Positions 1-7,304 of a DNA stretch of 64,000 bases are shown here, piece by piece. Source of the stretch: Christensenellaceae bacterium (GTDB taxonomy: Bacteria; Bacillota; Clostridia; Christensenellales; Aristaeellaceae); the NCBI GenBank assembly GCA_020025205.1, contig JAHHSO010000008.1:1-64000 (forward strand). Reading direction: 5' to 3'. The notes beneath the pieces are model-generated. The model was not told where the DNA came from, searched no databases, and saw only the letters and a program-made list of their open reading frames with translations. Position 1 is the stretch's first letter; the number at the start of each line of letters is the position of its first letter. Made by a program: the position numbers and the translations under genes.

Positions 1-769
1 ATTGTTGACAAAACGCGTCAAGATAGGTAAAAACAGTGTTGCCTTCAATATGTCCAGAATCTTGAACCTGCAAATGCAGAGGATCGGTAAACATGCTCAT
101 GATCTTGTTTCTTACGTCTTCGGGGGAATCTGCCAAGTAAATACAGTTTCCGAGTGATTTACTCATTTTTGCTTTTCCATCTGTTCCCGGCAGCCGCAGG
201 CAAGCACGATTTTCAGGCAATAAAGCTTCAGGTTCCACCAATGTTTCTTCATAAATGGAGTTAAATCTTCGCACAATCTCTCTTGTCTGCTCAATCATCG
301 GCAGCTGATCTTCACCTACAGGGACGGTTGTCGCTTTGAATGCGGTAATATCCGCGGCCTGACTGATTGGATAGCAGAGAAAGCCTGTTGGAATGCTTGA
401 TTCAAAATTCCGCAGCTGAATCTCTGACTTAACAGTTGGGTTCCGATATAAACGGGATACGCTTACTAAATTCATATAATAGAATGTCAGCTCTGTCAGT
501 TCCGGAATCTGAGACTGAATCAAGAAAGTGGAAATATGAGGGTCCAGTCCCACCGATAAATCATCAAGAGCAACTTCAATTATATTCTGACGAATTTTTT
601 CGGGATTGTTAAAATTGTCGGTCAGGGCCTGCGCATCAGCAATCATAACAAGAAGTTTTTCATATTCACCAGAGTTTTGCAGAGCCACTCGTCTTTTTAA
701 AGAACCGACATAATGCCCCAAATGAAGTCTTCCGGTGGGACGGTCTCCCGTTAAAATAATGTTAGCCAT
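1..769 (-). CDS. trpS: Tryptophanyl-tRNA synthetase, T-box controlled copy (3' end outside window)
   Basis: Charges tRNA-Trp with tryptophan in the cytoplasm. About 256 codons are visible and run off the window start, so the C-terminus is missing. The protein begins MANIILTGDRPTG and continues with the class I signature HLGHYVGSL (HIGH equivalent, near residue 16); KMSKSLGN lies near residue 205. This is the GDRPTG-type TrpRS and is clearly different from the second TrpRS at 34674-35696 (SGIQPSG type). The ATG at 769 is preceded by an AGGAG-type site and by a T-box leader, so expression should rise when tRNA-Trp is uncharged. Codon use is more AT-rich than in the downstream genes, which fits a separate ancestry for this copy (inference). 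Function is confident; which copy is the main enzyme is unknown. Confidence 0.95.
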   Translation of the reverse strand, partial: MANIILTGDRPTGRLHLGHYVGSLKRRVALQNSGEYEKLLVMIADAQALTDNFNNPEKIRQNIIEVALDDLSVGLDPHISTFLIQSQIPELTELTFYYMNLVSVSRLYRNPTVKSEIQLRNFESSIPTGFLCYPISQAADITAFKATTVPVGEDQLPMIEQTREIVRRFNSIYEETLVEPEALLPENRACLRLPGTDGKAKMSKSLGNCIYLADSPEDVRNKIMSMFTDPLHLQVQDSGHIEGNTVFTYLDAFCQQ

Positions 770-819
770 TTTATAACACTCCTTTTATCACTTGCTGATC
801 CATCAAAGGAGTTTACAAA

Positions 820-1100
820 TAAAAACGCCCTTGACAGATCGATGCTTCTGTCAAGGGCGAATTGAATAAAAATCCGCGGTGCCACCTTGATTCATAAGGT
901 TCAGCCTTATGCACTTAGCAGGATACCAACATATCCTCGGCAACTGACGCGTGCCAACACGTCGCAGAATACTCTGTGCTCAATCACATTTGACTGCGCC
1001 CTCAGCGATCCATTTGACAACCTGTTTCTTGCCTGATTCTCATCATCGCAGACTCTCTGTGAAGGCATAACTGTCTTTATCTTCGCTTCAACGGTTTGGA
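820..1100 (-). promoter_or_regulatory. T-box riboswitch leader of trpS (tryptophan)
   Basis: Read on the minus strand, the leader carries the conserved T-box AAGGTGGCACCGCGG at 888-874, which binds the tRNA acceptor end. It is followed by a strong terminator hairpin (CGCCCTTGACAG...CTGTCAAGGGCG plus a T run, 859-820). A candidate specifier codon TGG, followed by the usual A, is at 1012-1010, agreeing with tryptophan. Uncharged tRNA-Trp would favour the antiterminator and allow trpS expression. I could not fix the promoter; the leader start is approximate. Confidence 0.9.
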
Positions 1101-1163
1101 TATTCAATTTTTAACACGGCAAAATAATTCAGAAATGTGAGGGAAAATCACATCCGCATCATT

Positions 1164-1916
1164 TTACTTTTGAAGCGCCTGATGCCGGGCCGCTAAGATG
1201 ACCTGACGGGCATGAACGGCGGTCTTTTTATCCAGCGCGGGCACGCCCTCCAGCGGATAGGAAAGGCCGAGTTTTTCATACTTGGCAACGCCCATCGTGT
1301 GGTAAGGCAGAACCTCAAGGGCCTGCACATTGGGCAGTTTGGCCAGCAGCAGCCCCAGCGCTTTCCAACCCTCTTCCTTGTCGGTGATGCCGGGCACAAC
1401 GACATGGCGAATCCAGACGGGCTGACGGTTTTCTGCCAAATAGCGCGCAAAGGCCAGAATGTTGTCATTCCTGTGACCTGTAAGGGCTTTATGAGCTTCT
1501 GGTTCAACCTGCTTGATATCCAGAAGGAAAAGATCCGTGACTGCCCGGAGCGCATCAAAGCGCGCTTTGACGGCGTCGTCATCTGGTCTGAATGTGATGC
1601 CGGATGTATCTACGCAGGTATGAATGCCTGACTTTTTCGCCTTCGTGAAAAGCTCAAGGACAAACTCTATCTGCAAAAGGGGTTCGCCGCCGGTCACGGT
1701 GATGCCGCCGCGCTTATAGAAAGACGCATTGCGCTGATATTGTGCGAGAATTTCGTCCGTTGTCATCTCCGTGCCGAGACCGGGCTGCCAGGTATCCGGA
1801 TTATGGCAGTACTGACAGCGCATGGGGCATCCCTGAAGAAAAACCACCAGACGTATTCCCGGCCCGTCAACCGTGCCGAAGCTTTCCAAGGAATGAACAT
1901 GTCCTTTGATGGCCAT
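1164..1916 (-). CDS. pflA: Pyruvate formate-lyase activating enzyme (radical SAM)
   Basis: Radical SAM enzyme that abstracts a hydrogen from the glycyl-radical site of pyruvate formate-lyase under anoxic conditions. 250 residues, the normal length of the family. The Cx3Cx2C cluster motif CPMRCQYC lies near residues 30-37, and TGGEPLLQ near residue 75 is the SAM-binding GGE motif. It is the last gene of the PFL operon and starts only 5 bases after the stop of the separate glycyl-radical subunit gene, so the activase and its substrate domain are translated next to each other. The substrate is therefore expected to be the 80-residue protein at 1922-2164, not the large PflB chain. Cytoplasmic, oxygen-sensitive. 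Confidence 0.95.
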   Translation of the reverse strand: MAIKGHVHSLESFGTVDGPGIRLVVFLQGCPMRCQYCHNPDTWQPGLGTEMTTDEILAQYQRNASFYKRGGITVTGGEPLLQIEFVLELFTKAKKSGIHTCVDTSGITFRPDDDAVKARFDALRAVTDLFLLDIKQVEPEAHKALTGHRNDNILAFARYLAENRQPVWIRHVVVPGITDKEEGWKALGLLLAKLPNVQALEVLPYHTMGVAKYEKLGLSYPLEGVPALDKKTAVHARQVILAARHQALQK

Positions 1917-1921
1917 GGGAA

Positions 1922-2164
1922 TCAGATCGTGTCGTGGAAGGTACGGGAGATGACCTCATCCTGCTGGGCTTTGGTCAGTTTGTTGAAGTTGACCGCGTAG
2001 CCGGAAACACGGATGGTCAGCTGCGGATATTTTTCTGGATGAGCTTGAGCGTCCAGGAGGGTATCGCGATTAAAGACGTTGACATTGAGGTGATGGCCGC
2101 CTTCCGCGGCATAGCCGTCCAGAAGGTCAACCAGATTGTCGATTTGCTGTTTAGTGGCTTCCAT
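1922..2164 (-). CDS. Separate glycyl-radical subunit of pyruvate formate-lyase (GrcA-like)
   Basis: An 80-residue protein equal to the last part of ordinary PflB. It contains HLNVNVFNR, HPEKYPQLTI, and the radical motif RVSGYAVNF; the glycine in RVSGYA carries the radical after activation by PflA. The ATG at 2164 is chosen because AAAGGA precedes it at good distance; the upstream in-frame extension has no such site and no family similarity. In E. coli the comparable free domain (GrcA/YfiD) repairs a damaged full-length PFL. Here the neighbouring PflB lacks this region, so the protein should be an obligatory subunit, not a spare part (inference). Gene order on the minus strand is pflB, 64-residue protein, this gene, pflA. 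Confidence 0.9.
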   Translation of the reverse strand: MEATKQQIDNLVDLLDGYAAEGGHHLNVNVFNRDTLLDAQAHPEKYPQLTIRVSGYAVNFNKLTKAQQDEVISRTFHDTI

Positions 2165-2213
2165 AATATCGTTCCTTTCTGTGATATGATCGTTAAAGAG
2201 CGTGCATCTCAGA

Positions 2214-2408
2214 TTACAGATCGCTTGCCGCGCCGGCAGGGGTGTTGAACGTGTCATCGGCAAATTCACCGCAGCAGGAGGTGCAGCGTGTTTCCTGCGC
2301 GCTGCCCTCGCCGCCTTTCACGTTCATGCGTCCGCCGCCTTTTGTCATGAATGCGTCGATTTTAGCAACAAGCTCGTCGATGCGTTCCTGTTCGGTCTTT
2401 TCAGGCAT
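2214..2408 (-). CDS. Small PFL-operon protein with CTSCC motif, partly like the glycyl-radical subunit
   Basis: A 64-residue protein between pflB and the glycyl-radical subunit gene. GGAGG nine bases before the ATG supports real translation. Its first 30 residues (RIDELVAKIDAFMTKGGGRMNV) follow the pattern of the start of the neighbouring subunit (IDNLVDLLDGY..GGHHLNVNV), sharing ID, LV, D, GG and NV in register. After that it diverges into a short tail with CTSCC and no glycine-radical motif. It could be a small accessory subunit (small cysteine-containing partners exist in benzylsuccinate synthase and hydroxyphenylacetate decarboxylase), a metal-binding chaperone, or a partial duplication that kept its start. 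I do not recognise a named family and give no function. Confidence 0.7.
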   Translation of the reverse strand: MPEKTEQERIDELVAKIDAFMTKGGGRMNVKGGEGSAQETRCTSCCGEFADDTFNTPAGAASDL

Positions 2409-2437
2409 GAATCAGACCCTCCGTTTGCAAATCAAAT

Positions 2438-4486
2438 TTAGGATTCGCTCTCATCCATTTCCAAGGTCAGGTCGCCGGCAAAAATCTGATCGTCTTTGCC
2501 GAGGGCACCCGGAATGATGGAGAAGGTGTTGGAGATGCCGTCCTGAGCTTCGCTGAATGGGAGCTTGGAGACGGAAGCGAGGCTGGCGACAGCACCATGG
2601 GTATCGCGGTGGTGCATCGGATTAGCACCCGGAGCAAACGGCTCGCCGCGCTTACGGCCGTCCGGGGTAGAGCCGGTGTTGCGGCCATAAACGACGTTGG
2701 AGGTAATGGTCAGGATGGAAGTGGTCGGGATGCCGCCGCGATAGGTGTGGTTGCTCTTCACGTAGCTCATGAAGGTGTTGACCAGATCAGCTGCGATGCT
2801 GTCCACGCGGTCATCGTCGTTGCCATATTTCGGGAAGTCGCCTTCAACCTGATAATCCACAACGATGCCATCCTCATCCCTGATGCACTTGACTTTGGCA
2901 TACTTGATGGCGGACAGGGAGTCTGCGACAACGGACAGGCCCGCAATGCCGGTTGCGAACCAGCGGGTGACCTTCTTGTCGTGCAGCGCCATCTGAATCT
3001 TTTCATAGCAGTACTTGTCATGCATGTAGTGGATGATGTTCAGGGTGTTGACATATACCTGAGCCAGCCACTTCATCATGTCCTTATACTTGTCCATGAC
3101 ATCGTTATAATCGAGGTAGTCGCCCTCAACAGGACGATACTTCGGGCCGACCTGCTGCTTGGTGATCTCATCCACACCGCCGTTGATGGCGTACAAGAGG
3201 CACTTAGCCAGGTTGGCACGGGCGCCGAAGAACTGCATTTCCTTGCCCACGCGCATGGAGGACACGCAGCAGGCAATGGCATAGTCATCGCCGTGGGTGA
3301 CGCGCATGAGGTCATCGTTCTCGTACTGAATGCTGGAAGACTCGATGGATGTCTTGGCGCAGAAGCGCTTGAAGTTCATCGGAAGGCGAGTGGACCAGAG
3401 AACCGTGAGGTTGGGTTCCGGAGCGGTGCCCAGGTTGGAGAGCGTGTGCAGATAGCGATAGCTCATCTTGGTGACCATGTGGCGTCCGTCAATGCCGACG
3501 CCGCCGATGGACTCCGTCACCCACTGCGGATCTCCGGAGAACAGGTCGTTGTACTCAGGCGTGCGGGCAAACTTGATGAGGCGGAGCTTCATGATGAAAT
3601 GGTCAACAAACTCCTGAATCTGAGACTCAGTGAACGTGCCGTTTGCCAGATCGCGCTGTGCGTAAATATCCAGGAAGGTAGAGGTTCGGCCAAGGCTCAT
3701 GGCAGCACCATTCTGCTCCTTCACAGCAGCCAGATAGCCGAAGTAGAGCCACTGAATGGCTTCCTTGACGTTCTGCGCAGGCTTGGAAATGTCAAAGCCA
3801 TAAATCTCGCCCAGCTTCTTGAGATCTTTCAGGGCGCGAATCTGCTCGGAAAGCTCCTCGCGCTCACGAATGACATCGGAATACATGATGATGCGGGTGG
3901 TGTCCTTCTGATGCTGCTTGTCGGCAATCAGACGATCCACGCCGTACAGAGCCACGCGGCGATAGTCGCCAATGATGCGGCCGCGGCCGTAAGCATCCGG
4001 CAGACCGGTGATGATGTGGTTGCTGCGGCAGGCGCGCATCTCAGGTGTATAAGCATCGAATACACCGGCATTGTGCGTCTTGCGATGGGTTGTGAAGAAT
4101 TCTTCGATTTCAGGATCGAGGGTATAGCCGTTGTCTTCACAGGCCTTTTTGGCCATGCGAATGCCGCCGTAGGGCATCAGCGCGCGCTTAAAAGGCTTGT
4201 CGGTTTGGAAGCCAACGATGGTTTCCAGATCCTTATTGAGGTAGCCGGGGCCGTGAGAGGTGATGGTGGAGATAACTTGTGTATCCATGTCCAGCACACC
4301 GCCAGCATCATGCTCGGCCTTGCTCAGATCCATGACCTGATTCCAGAGTGCTTTTGTATGGTCGGTCGGGCCTTCAAGAAAAGTGTCGTCACCATCATAG
4401 GGAGTGTAGTTTTTTTGAATGAAATCGCGCACATTGATTTCACGTTCCCAAACACCAGGAACAAAACCTGCCCATTCGTTATTCAC
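2438..4486 (-). CDS. pflB: Pyruvate formate-lyase catalytic chain, lacking the glycyl-radical end
   Basis: Converts pyruvate and CoA to acetyl-CoA and formate in anaerobic metabolism. 682 residues against about 740-760 in the family. The catalytic pair is present in IACCVSSMRVGK (near residue 405), and the substrate-binding core is intact. The chain stops after NTFSIIPGALGKDDQ and a short acidic tail, exactly where usual PflB continues into HLNVNV...RVSGYAV. That missing segment is encoded by the separate gene at 1922-2164, so the enzyme appears split in two. The start is GTG at 4486, six bases after AAGGAGG. It is the first gene of the operon, with a consensus-like promoter at 4557-4584. Catalysis alone should be impossible without the partner domain. 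Confidence 0.95.
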   Translation of the reverse strand: MNNEWAGFVPGVWEREINVRDFIQKNYTPYDGDDTFLEGPTDHTKALWNQVMDLSKAEHDAGGVLDMDTQVISTITSHGPGYLNKDLETIVGFQTDKPFKRALMPYGGIRMAKKACEDNGYTLDPEIEEFFTTHRKTHNAGVFDAYTPEMRACRSNHIITGLPDAYGRGRIIGDYRRVALYGVDRLIADKQHQKDTTRIIMYSDVIREREELSEQIRALKDLKKLGEIYGFDISKPAQNVKEAIQWLYFGYLAAVKEQNGAAMSLGRTSTFLDIYAQRDLANGTFTESQIQEFVDHFIMKLRLIKFARTPEYNDLFSGDPQWVTESIGGVGIDGRHMVTKMSYRYLHTLSNLGTAPEPNLTVLWSTRLPMNFKRFCAKTSIESSSIQYENDDLMRVTHGDDYAIACCVSSMRVGKEMQFFGARANLAKCLLYAINGGVDEITKQQVGPKYRPVEGDYLDYNDVMDKYKDMMKWLAQVYVNTLNIIHYMHDKYCYEKIQMALHDKKVTRWFATGIAGLSVVADSLSAIKYAKVKCIRDEDGIVVDYQVEGDFPKYGNDDDRVDSIAADLVNTFMSYVKSNHTYRGGIPTTSILTITSNVVYGRNTGSTPDGRKRGEPFAPGANPMHHRDTHGAVASLASVSKLPFSEAQDGISNTFSIIPGALGKDDQIFAGDLTLEMDESES

Positions 4487-4556
4487 AGTTGGCCTCCTTA
4501 AAATTTAGAAAAAATGGTGGGCTGCATGGGAAATCCATAAGCATAACCACAAGTTT

Positions 4557-4584
4557 ATTTTAATATAGGAAGCAGGAATGTCAA
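4557..4584 (-). promoter_or_regulatory. Promoter of the pfl operon
   Basis: On the minus strand TTGACA (4584-4579), a 16-base spacer and TAAAAT (4562-4557) stand about 70 bases before the pflB start codon. The rest of 4500-4860 contains no gene that I can support. Confidence 0.65.
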
Positions 4585-4859
4585 GAGGAGAATTGATTTT
4601 CTCAAAGTATGATGAAATTCTAACAAAATGTACAGGAGGATACACGGGAAAACTGGGCAGTTTAAAATAGAAGCATGGAAGAAAAAAACAGGGATTTAGT
4701 GAAAGCAGACAAAGCACTAAAAACAGCAGGAATTCATAGAAAGGGTTTTGGTCAAAAGAGAGCATATGTCCAGATTTTTACCATTTCCATCAAAATGTGC
4801 ATGGAAGAAGGCGTGGGATGCTGGTATACTGACGCCATCATCAAAAGGTGGATGAAGGC

Positions 4860-5457
4860 ATGCGGCCGTATCCCCTCATTATGGATAGTGCCGCGAATTT
4901 GACAGAAGGATTCCCATGCCCTGGCAAGTCATTGAGATGGAGGTCGAAGGGGCAGGGCGAGATGTGCAGGCGTTTTATCGCCATGAGCGGGAAGGCAGAC
5001 GTTACAAAACGGCGCAGATCAATCCGCTTGTGTACCGAAAAGCTTTAAAAAAGCATTGGATGCAGGAAATGATGGGATGTATCTGAGCTTTCCTTCCGGC
5101 TTGTCTGGAACATACGCGTCTGCCTGTGCGCAGAAGAATTACGAGAAGATTATCCCGACAGAAGAATAATCTGTGTGGATACACTGTGCGCATCGGCTGG
5201 CGAAGGATTTCTTGTTTATGAGGCGGTTAGAAAACAAAAAGAAGGGATCAGCCTGTCGGATCTCGAACAATGGATAGAAGAAAATCGTTTGCATGTTTGT
5301 CATTATTTTACGGCTTGACGGCGCTGAACGGCTGCGTGAGCAGATTTGCAAACAATGCCCGGAGGCAGAAGGGCGGACAACGACTGTCAGCGCGGCTGTT
5401 GGTGCGCATACAGGGCCGGGAATGCTGGCTGTGATCTGCTGGGGAAAGGCATGCTGA
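4860..5457 (+). pseudogene. Decayed DegV-family (fatty-acid-binding) gene
   Basis: DegV proteins bind fatty acids and, in Gram-positive bacteria, can serve as FakB partners of fatty-acid kinase. Pieces of one such protein are found in order but in different frames. MDSAANLTEGF (from 4881) is the N-terminus; FYRHEREGRRYKTAQINP follows after a frameshift; SGLSGTYASAC (near 5100) is the central motif; VDTLCASAGEGFLVYEA (near 5175) and HVCHYFTA then hit a stop near 5317; VGAHTGPGMLAV (near 5400) is the C-terminal motif. The segment with the usual central GGR region is deleted. At least two frameshifts, an in-frame stop and a deletion make it nonfunctional. It lies just upstream of a patatin gene on the same strand. 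Confidence 0.8.
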
Positions 5458-5481
5458 ACTTAAAAGAAGGGGATATATTCT

Positions 5482-6318
5482 ATGATTGGAATTGTGGATG
5501 TGGGCGGAGGATTCCGCGGAATTTATGCGGCCGGTGCGCTGGATTTCTGTATGGATAACGGAATTACATTTGATCTGGGCGTTGGCGTATCGGCAGGCAG
5601 TGCGAATCTGGCATCTTTTCTGTCTAAACAGGTGCGCAGAAATTTGAAGTTTTACACGGAATATGGCATGCGCAAGGAGTATGCAGGCATTGAAAATTTT
5701 TTGCGCAAGCGCTCTTTTGTGGATCTGGATTACGCATACAGCACATTGAGCAATTCAGATGGCGAATATCCGATAGATTATGAGGCGTTCAGCAAAAACC
5801 CCATGCAGTTTATCGTTGTCGCAACGGATGCGGAAACGGGAGAACCCAAGTATTTTGACAAGAGCGATTGTCAACAGGATCATTACGACCTGTTTAAGGC
5901 ATCCTCATCGCTGCCTTTTTTTTCTCAGCCATATCCGATTGGGGAGCATTTGTATTATGATGGAGCGCTGGCTGATCCTGTACCCGTCTTGAAGGCGCTG
6001 GAATATGGCTGTGATAAAGTTGTCGTGCTGCTGACGAAGCCGAAGAATCTCTTGCGTGTGCCGGGAAAGGATTTGAGAGTGGCAAAAGCCATTGAGTCCA
6101 AGTATCCGGCGGCGGCGCGGGAGCTGCGTTTAAGGGCGCAAAAGTATAATGACGGCGTAGAACTGGCCAAGAAACTGGAAAAGCAGGGACAAGCACTCAT
6201 TGTTGCCCCGGATGATACATGCGGCGTAAAAACATTGACGCGCAGCAAAGAAAAGCTGCTCAAGCTCTACGAGAAGGGCTATGCAGACGGCGCGGCCATT
6301 GCAGATTTTATGAATTGA
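5482..6318 (+). CDS. Patatin-like phospholipase
   Basis: A 278-residue serine hydrolase-like protein of the patatin family, expected to release fatty acids from lipids with a Ser-Asp dyad. The oxyanion motif GGGFRG is at residues 8-13, the nucleophile motif GVSAG at 35-39 (Ser37), and the catalytic aspartate is in DGALADP near residue 160. No signal peptide or membrane segment is seen, so it should be cytoplasmic. The ATG is preceded by GAAGGGG. It follows directly after the DegV pseudogene; the pairing of a lipase with a fatty-acid-binding protein gene suggests a former lipid-recycling unit (inference). A hairpin terminator lies 27 bases after the stop. Confidence 0.9.
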   Translation: MIGIVDVGGGFRGIYAAGALDFCMDNGITFDLGVGVSAGSANLASFLSKQVRRNLKFYTEYGMRKEYAGIENFLRKRSFVDLDYAYSTLSNSDGEYPIDYEAFSKNPMQFIVVATDAETGEPKYFDKSDCQQDHYDLFKASSSLPFFSQPYPIGEHLYYDGALADPVPVLKALEYGCDKVVVLLTKPKNLLRVPGKDLRVAKAIESKYPAAARELRLRAQKYNDGVELAKKLEKQGQALIVAPDDTCGVKTLTRSKEKLLKLYEKGYADGAAIADFMN

Positions 6319-6344
6319 TGCGGTATAACAGATTTGTGTTAAGG

Positions 6345-6387
6345 ACGGCACTTTCCGGCAAAGCATTCCGGAAAGTGCCGTTATTTT
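6345..6387 (+). terminator. Rho-independent terminator after the patatin gene
   Basis: A 14-bp perfect stem (ACGGCACTTTCCGG / CCGGAAAGTGCCGT) with a 9-base loop is followed by a short T-rich tract. Confidence 0.85.
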
Positions 6388-6559
6388 AAACGCTGAAATG
6401 ACAAACGGCAGAGGTCAATGGCTCTTTTGCCTTAAATTTAATTGCCACAACCATCCTTTAATTAAAATTGCATCGATACGGATTGCCGCAGGCGGAAAGT
6501 CCGGCTCCATACAGATTCTGCATGATGGAAATTGATACGACACAAAACGACAAGTATAG

Positions 6560-6588
6560 TTGACAGTATGACGGGTCGGACGTATAAT
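6560..6588 (+). promoter_or_regulatory. Consensus promoter of the HTH/DUF1385/prmC/prfA cluster
   Basis: TTGACA (6560-6565), a 17-base spacer and TATAAT (6583-6588) form a perfect sigma-A promoter 32 bases before the GTG start of the Xre-type regulator. Apart from the preceding terminator, nothing else is seen in the gene-free 6319-6619. Confidence 0.9.
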
Positions 6589-6619
6589 ACAAGGGAATAC
6601 AAGGACGGGGGAGGATGAC

Positions 6620-6826
6620 GTGAAAAACCTGAGGATGAAGGCGGCGCGCGTGGGCTGCGACCTGTCCCAGGAGGAACTGGCAGTGCGCGTGGGCGTGACG
6701 CGCCAGACCATCGGCATGATCGAAGCGGGACGCTTTAATCCCTCTTTGGCACTGTGCGTATCCATCTGCCGGGCACTGGGCAAGACGCTCAATGACCTGT
6801 TCTGGGACGAGGAGGTGGAGGCGTGA
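6620..6826 (+). CDS. Small Xre/Cro-type transcriptional regulator
   Basis: A 68-residue protein made of one helix-turn-helix domain: LSQEELAVRVGVTRQTIGMIE (residues about 17-37) is the typical HTH_3 recognition segment, and NPSLALCVSICRALG forms the following helices. This compact YgzD-like type is commonly paired with a small membrane protein, as here. The GTG start has GGGGGAGG in front. Its stop codon overlaps the start of the next gene (GTGA), so the two are translationally coupled. Target genes are unknown; autoregulation of the promoter at 6560 is plausible. Confidence 0.88.
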   Translation: MKNLRMKAARVGCDLSQEELAVRVGVTRQTIGMIEAGRFNPSLALCVSICRALGKTLNDLFWDEEVEA

Positions 6827-7284
6827 AGCTCTTTTTAAAGACCAGAAATGTGCTGGATGAGCGCGAGACACAGGAAATGTATCGGATTGAACACCACGGT
6901 TTGTGGGCGATGTATGTGTTGCTGTGTGCAAGCGTAATTGTGCAGCTGTTCTTTGGAGCTGGACTTGCGCAGATTGCAGGAGAGGTGTTCGTGATCGGTG
7001 TTGTGAGCGTCGCCATGATCATTGCTTACGCGCGGCGTGGCATCTGGGACGATCATGCCAGACCGAGTGCCGGAGGCAATGCGCTGTATGCGGCGGGCTG
7101 TGCGCTGGGCGTCGGCGTTGTGGTGCTGGGAATGAAAAGAGAGGTTGTTCGGGCACTCGCTGCGGGTGCAGGTACGTTTGTGCTCTGCTTCTTTTTGCTC
7201 AGCCTGCTGATGTCTTATGTAAAAAAGCGGCAGAAACAGCAGATAGATGCACTGGAATGCGAAAATGACTGTAATGCTCCCTAA
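6823..7284 (+). CDS. Small membrane protein (DUF6773-like) coupled to the regulator
   Basis: 153 residues with four hydrophobic segments (roughly 28-48, 53-70, 85-103 and 110-130), a short cytoplasmic start and a charged tail. The N-terminal pattern LDERETQEMYRIEHHG is typical of small membrane proteins that sit beside YgzD-like HTH regulators in Firmicutes; I recall them as DUF6773, with moderate certainty. The GTG start overlaps the regulator stop. A role in sensing or modulating the regulator is possible but not shown by the sequence. Confidence 0.7.
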   Translation: MKLFLKTRNVLDERETQEMYRIEHHGLWAMYVLLCASVIVQLFFGAGLAQIAGEVFVIGVVSVAMIIAYARRGIWDDHARPSAGGNALYAAGCALGVGVVVLGMKREVVRALAAGAGTFVLCFFLLSLLMSYVKKRQKQQIDALECENDCNAP

Positions 7285-7304
7285 AGGAGTGGAAAGGAAC
7301 CATC

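Noticed and set aside
907..1107. Open frame of 66 codons upstream of the first trpS on the minus strand
   Set aside because: It lies inside the T-box leader and has no ribosome binding site or similarity.
2597..4501. 634-codon open frame antisense to pflB
   Set aside because: It mirrors codon bias of pflB; composition (many Val, Ala, Gly, His) and lack of any motif mark it as a shadow. The same applies to long antisense frames opposite the PTS genes, sbcC, thrS and ileS.
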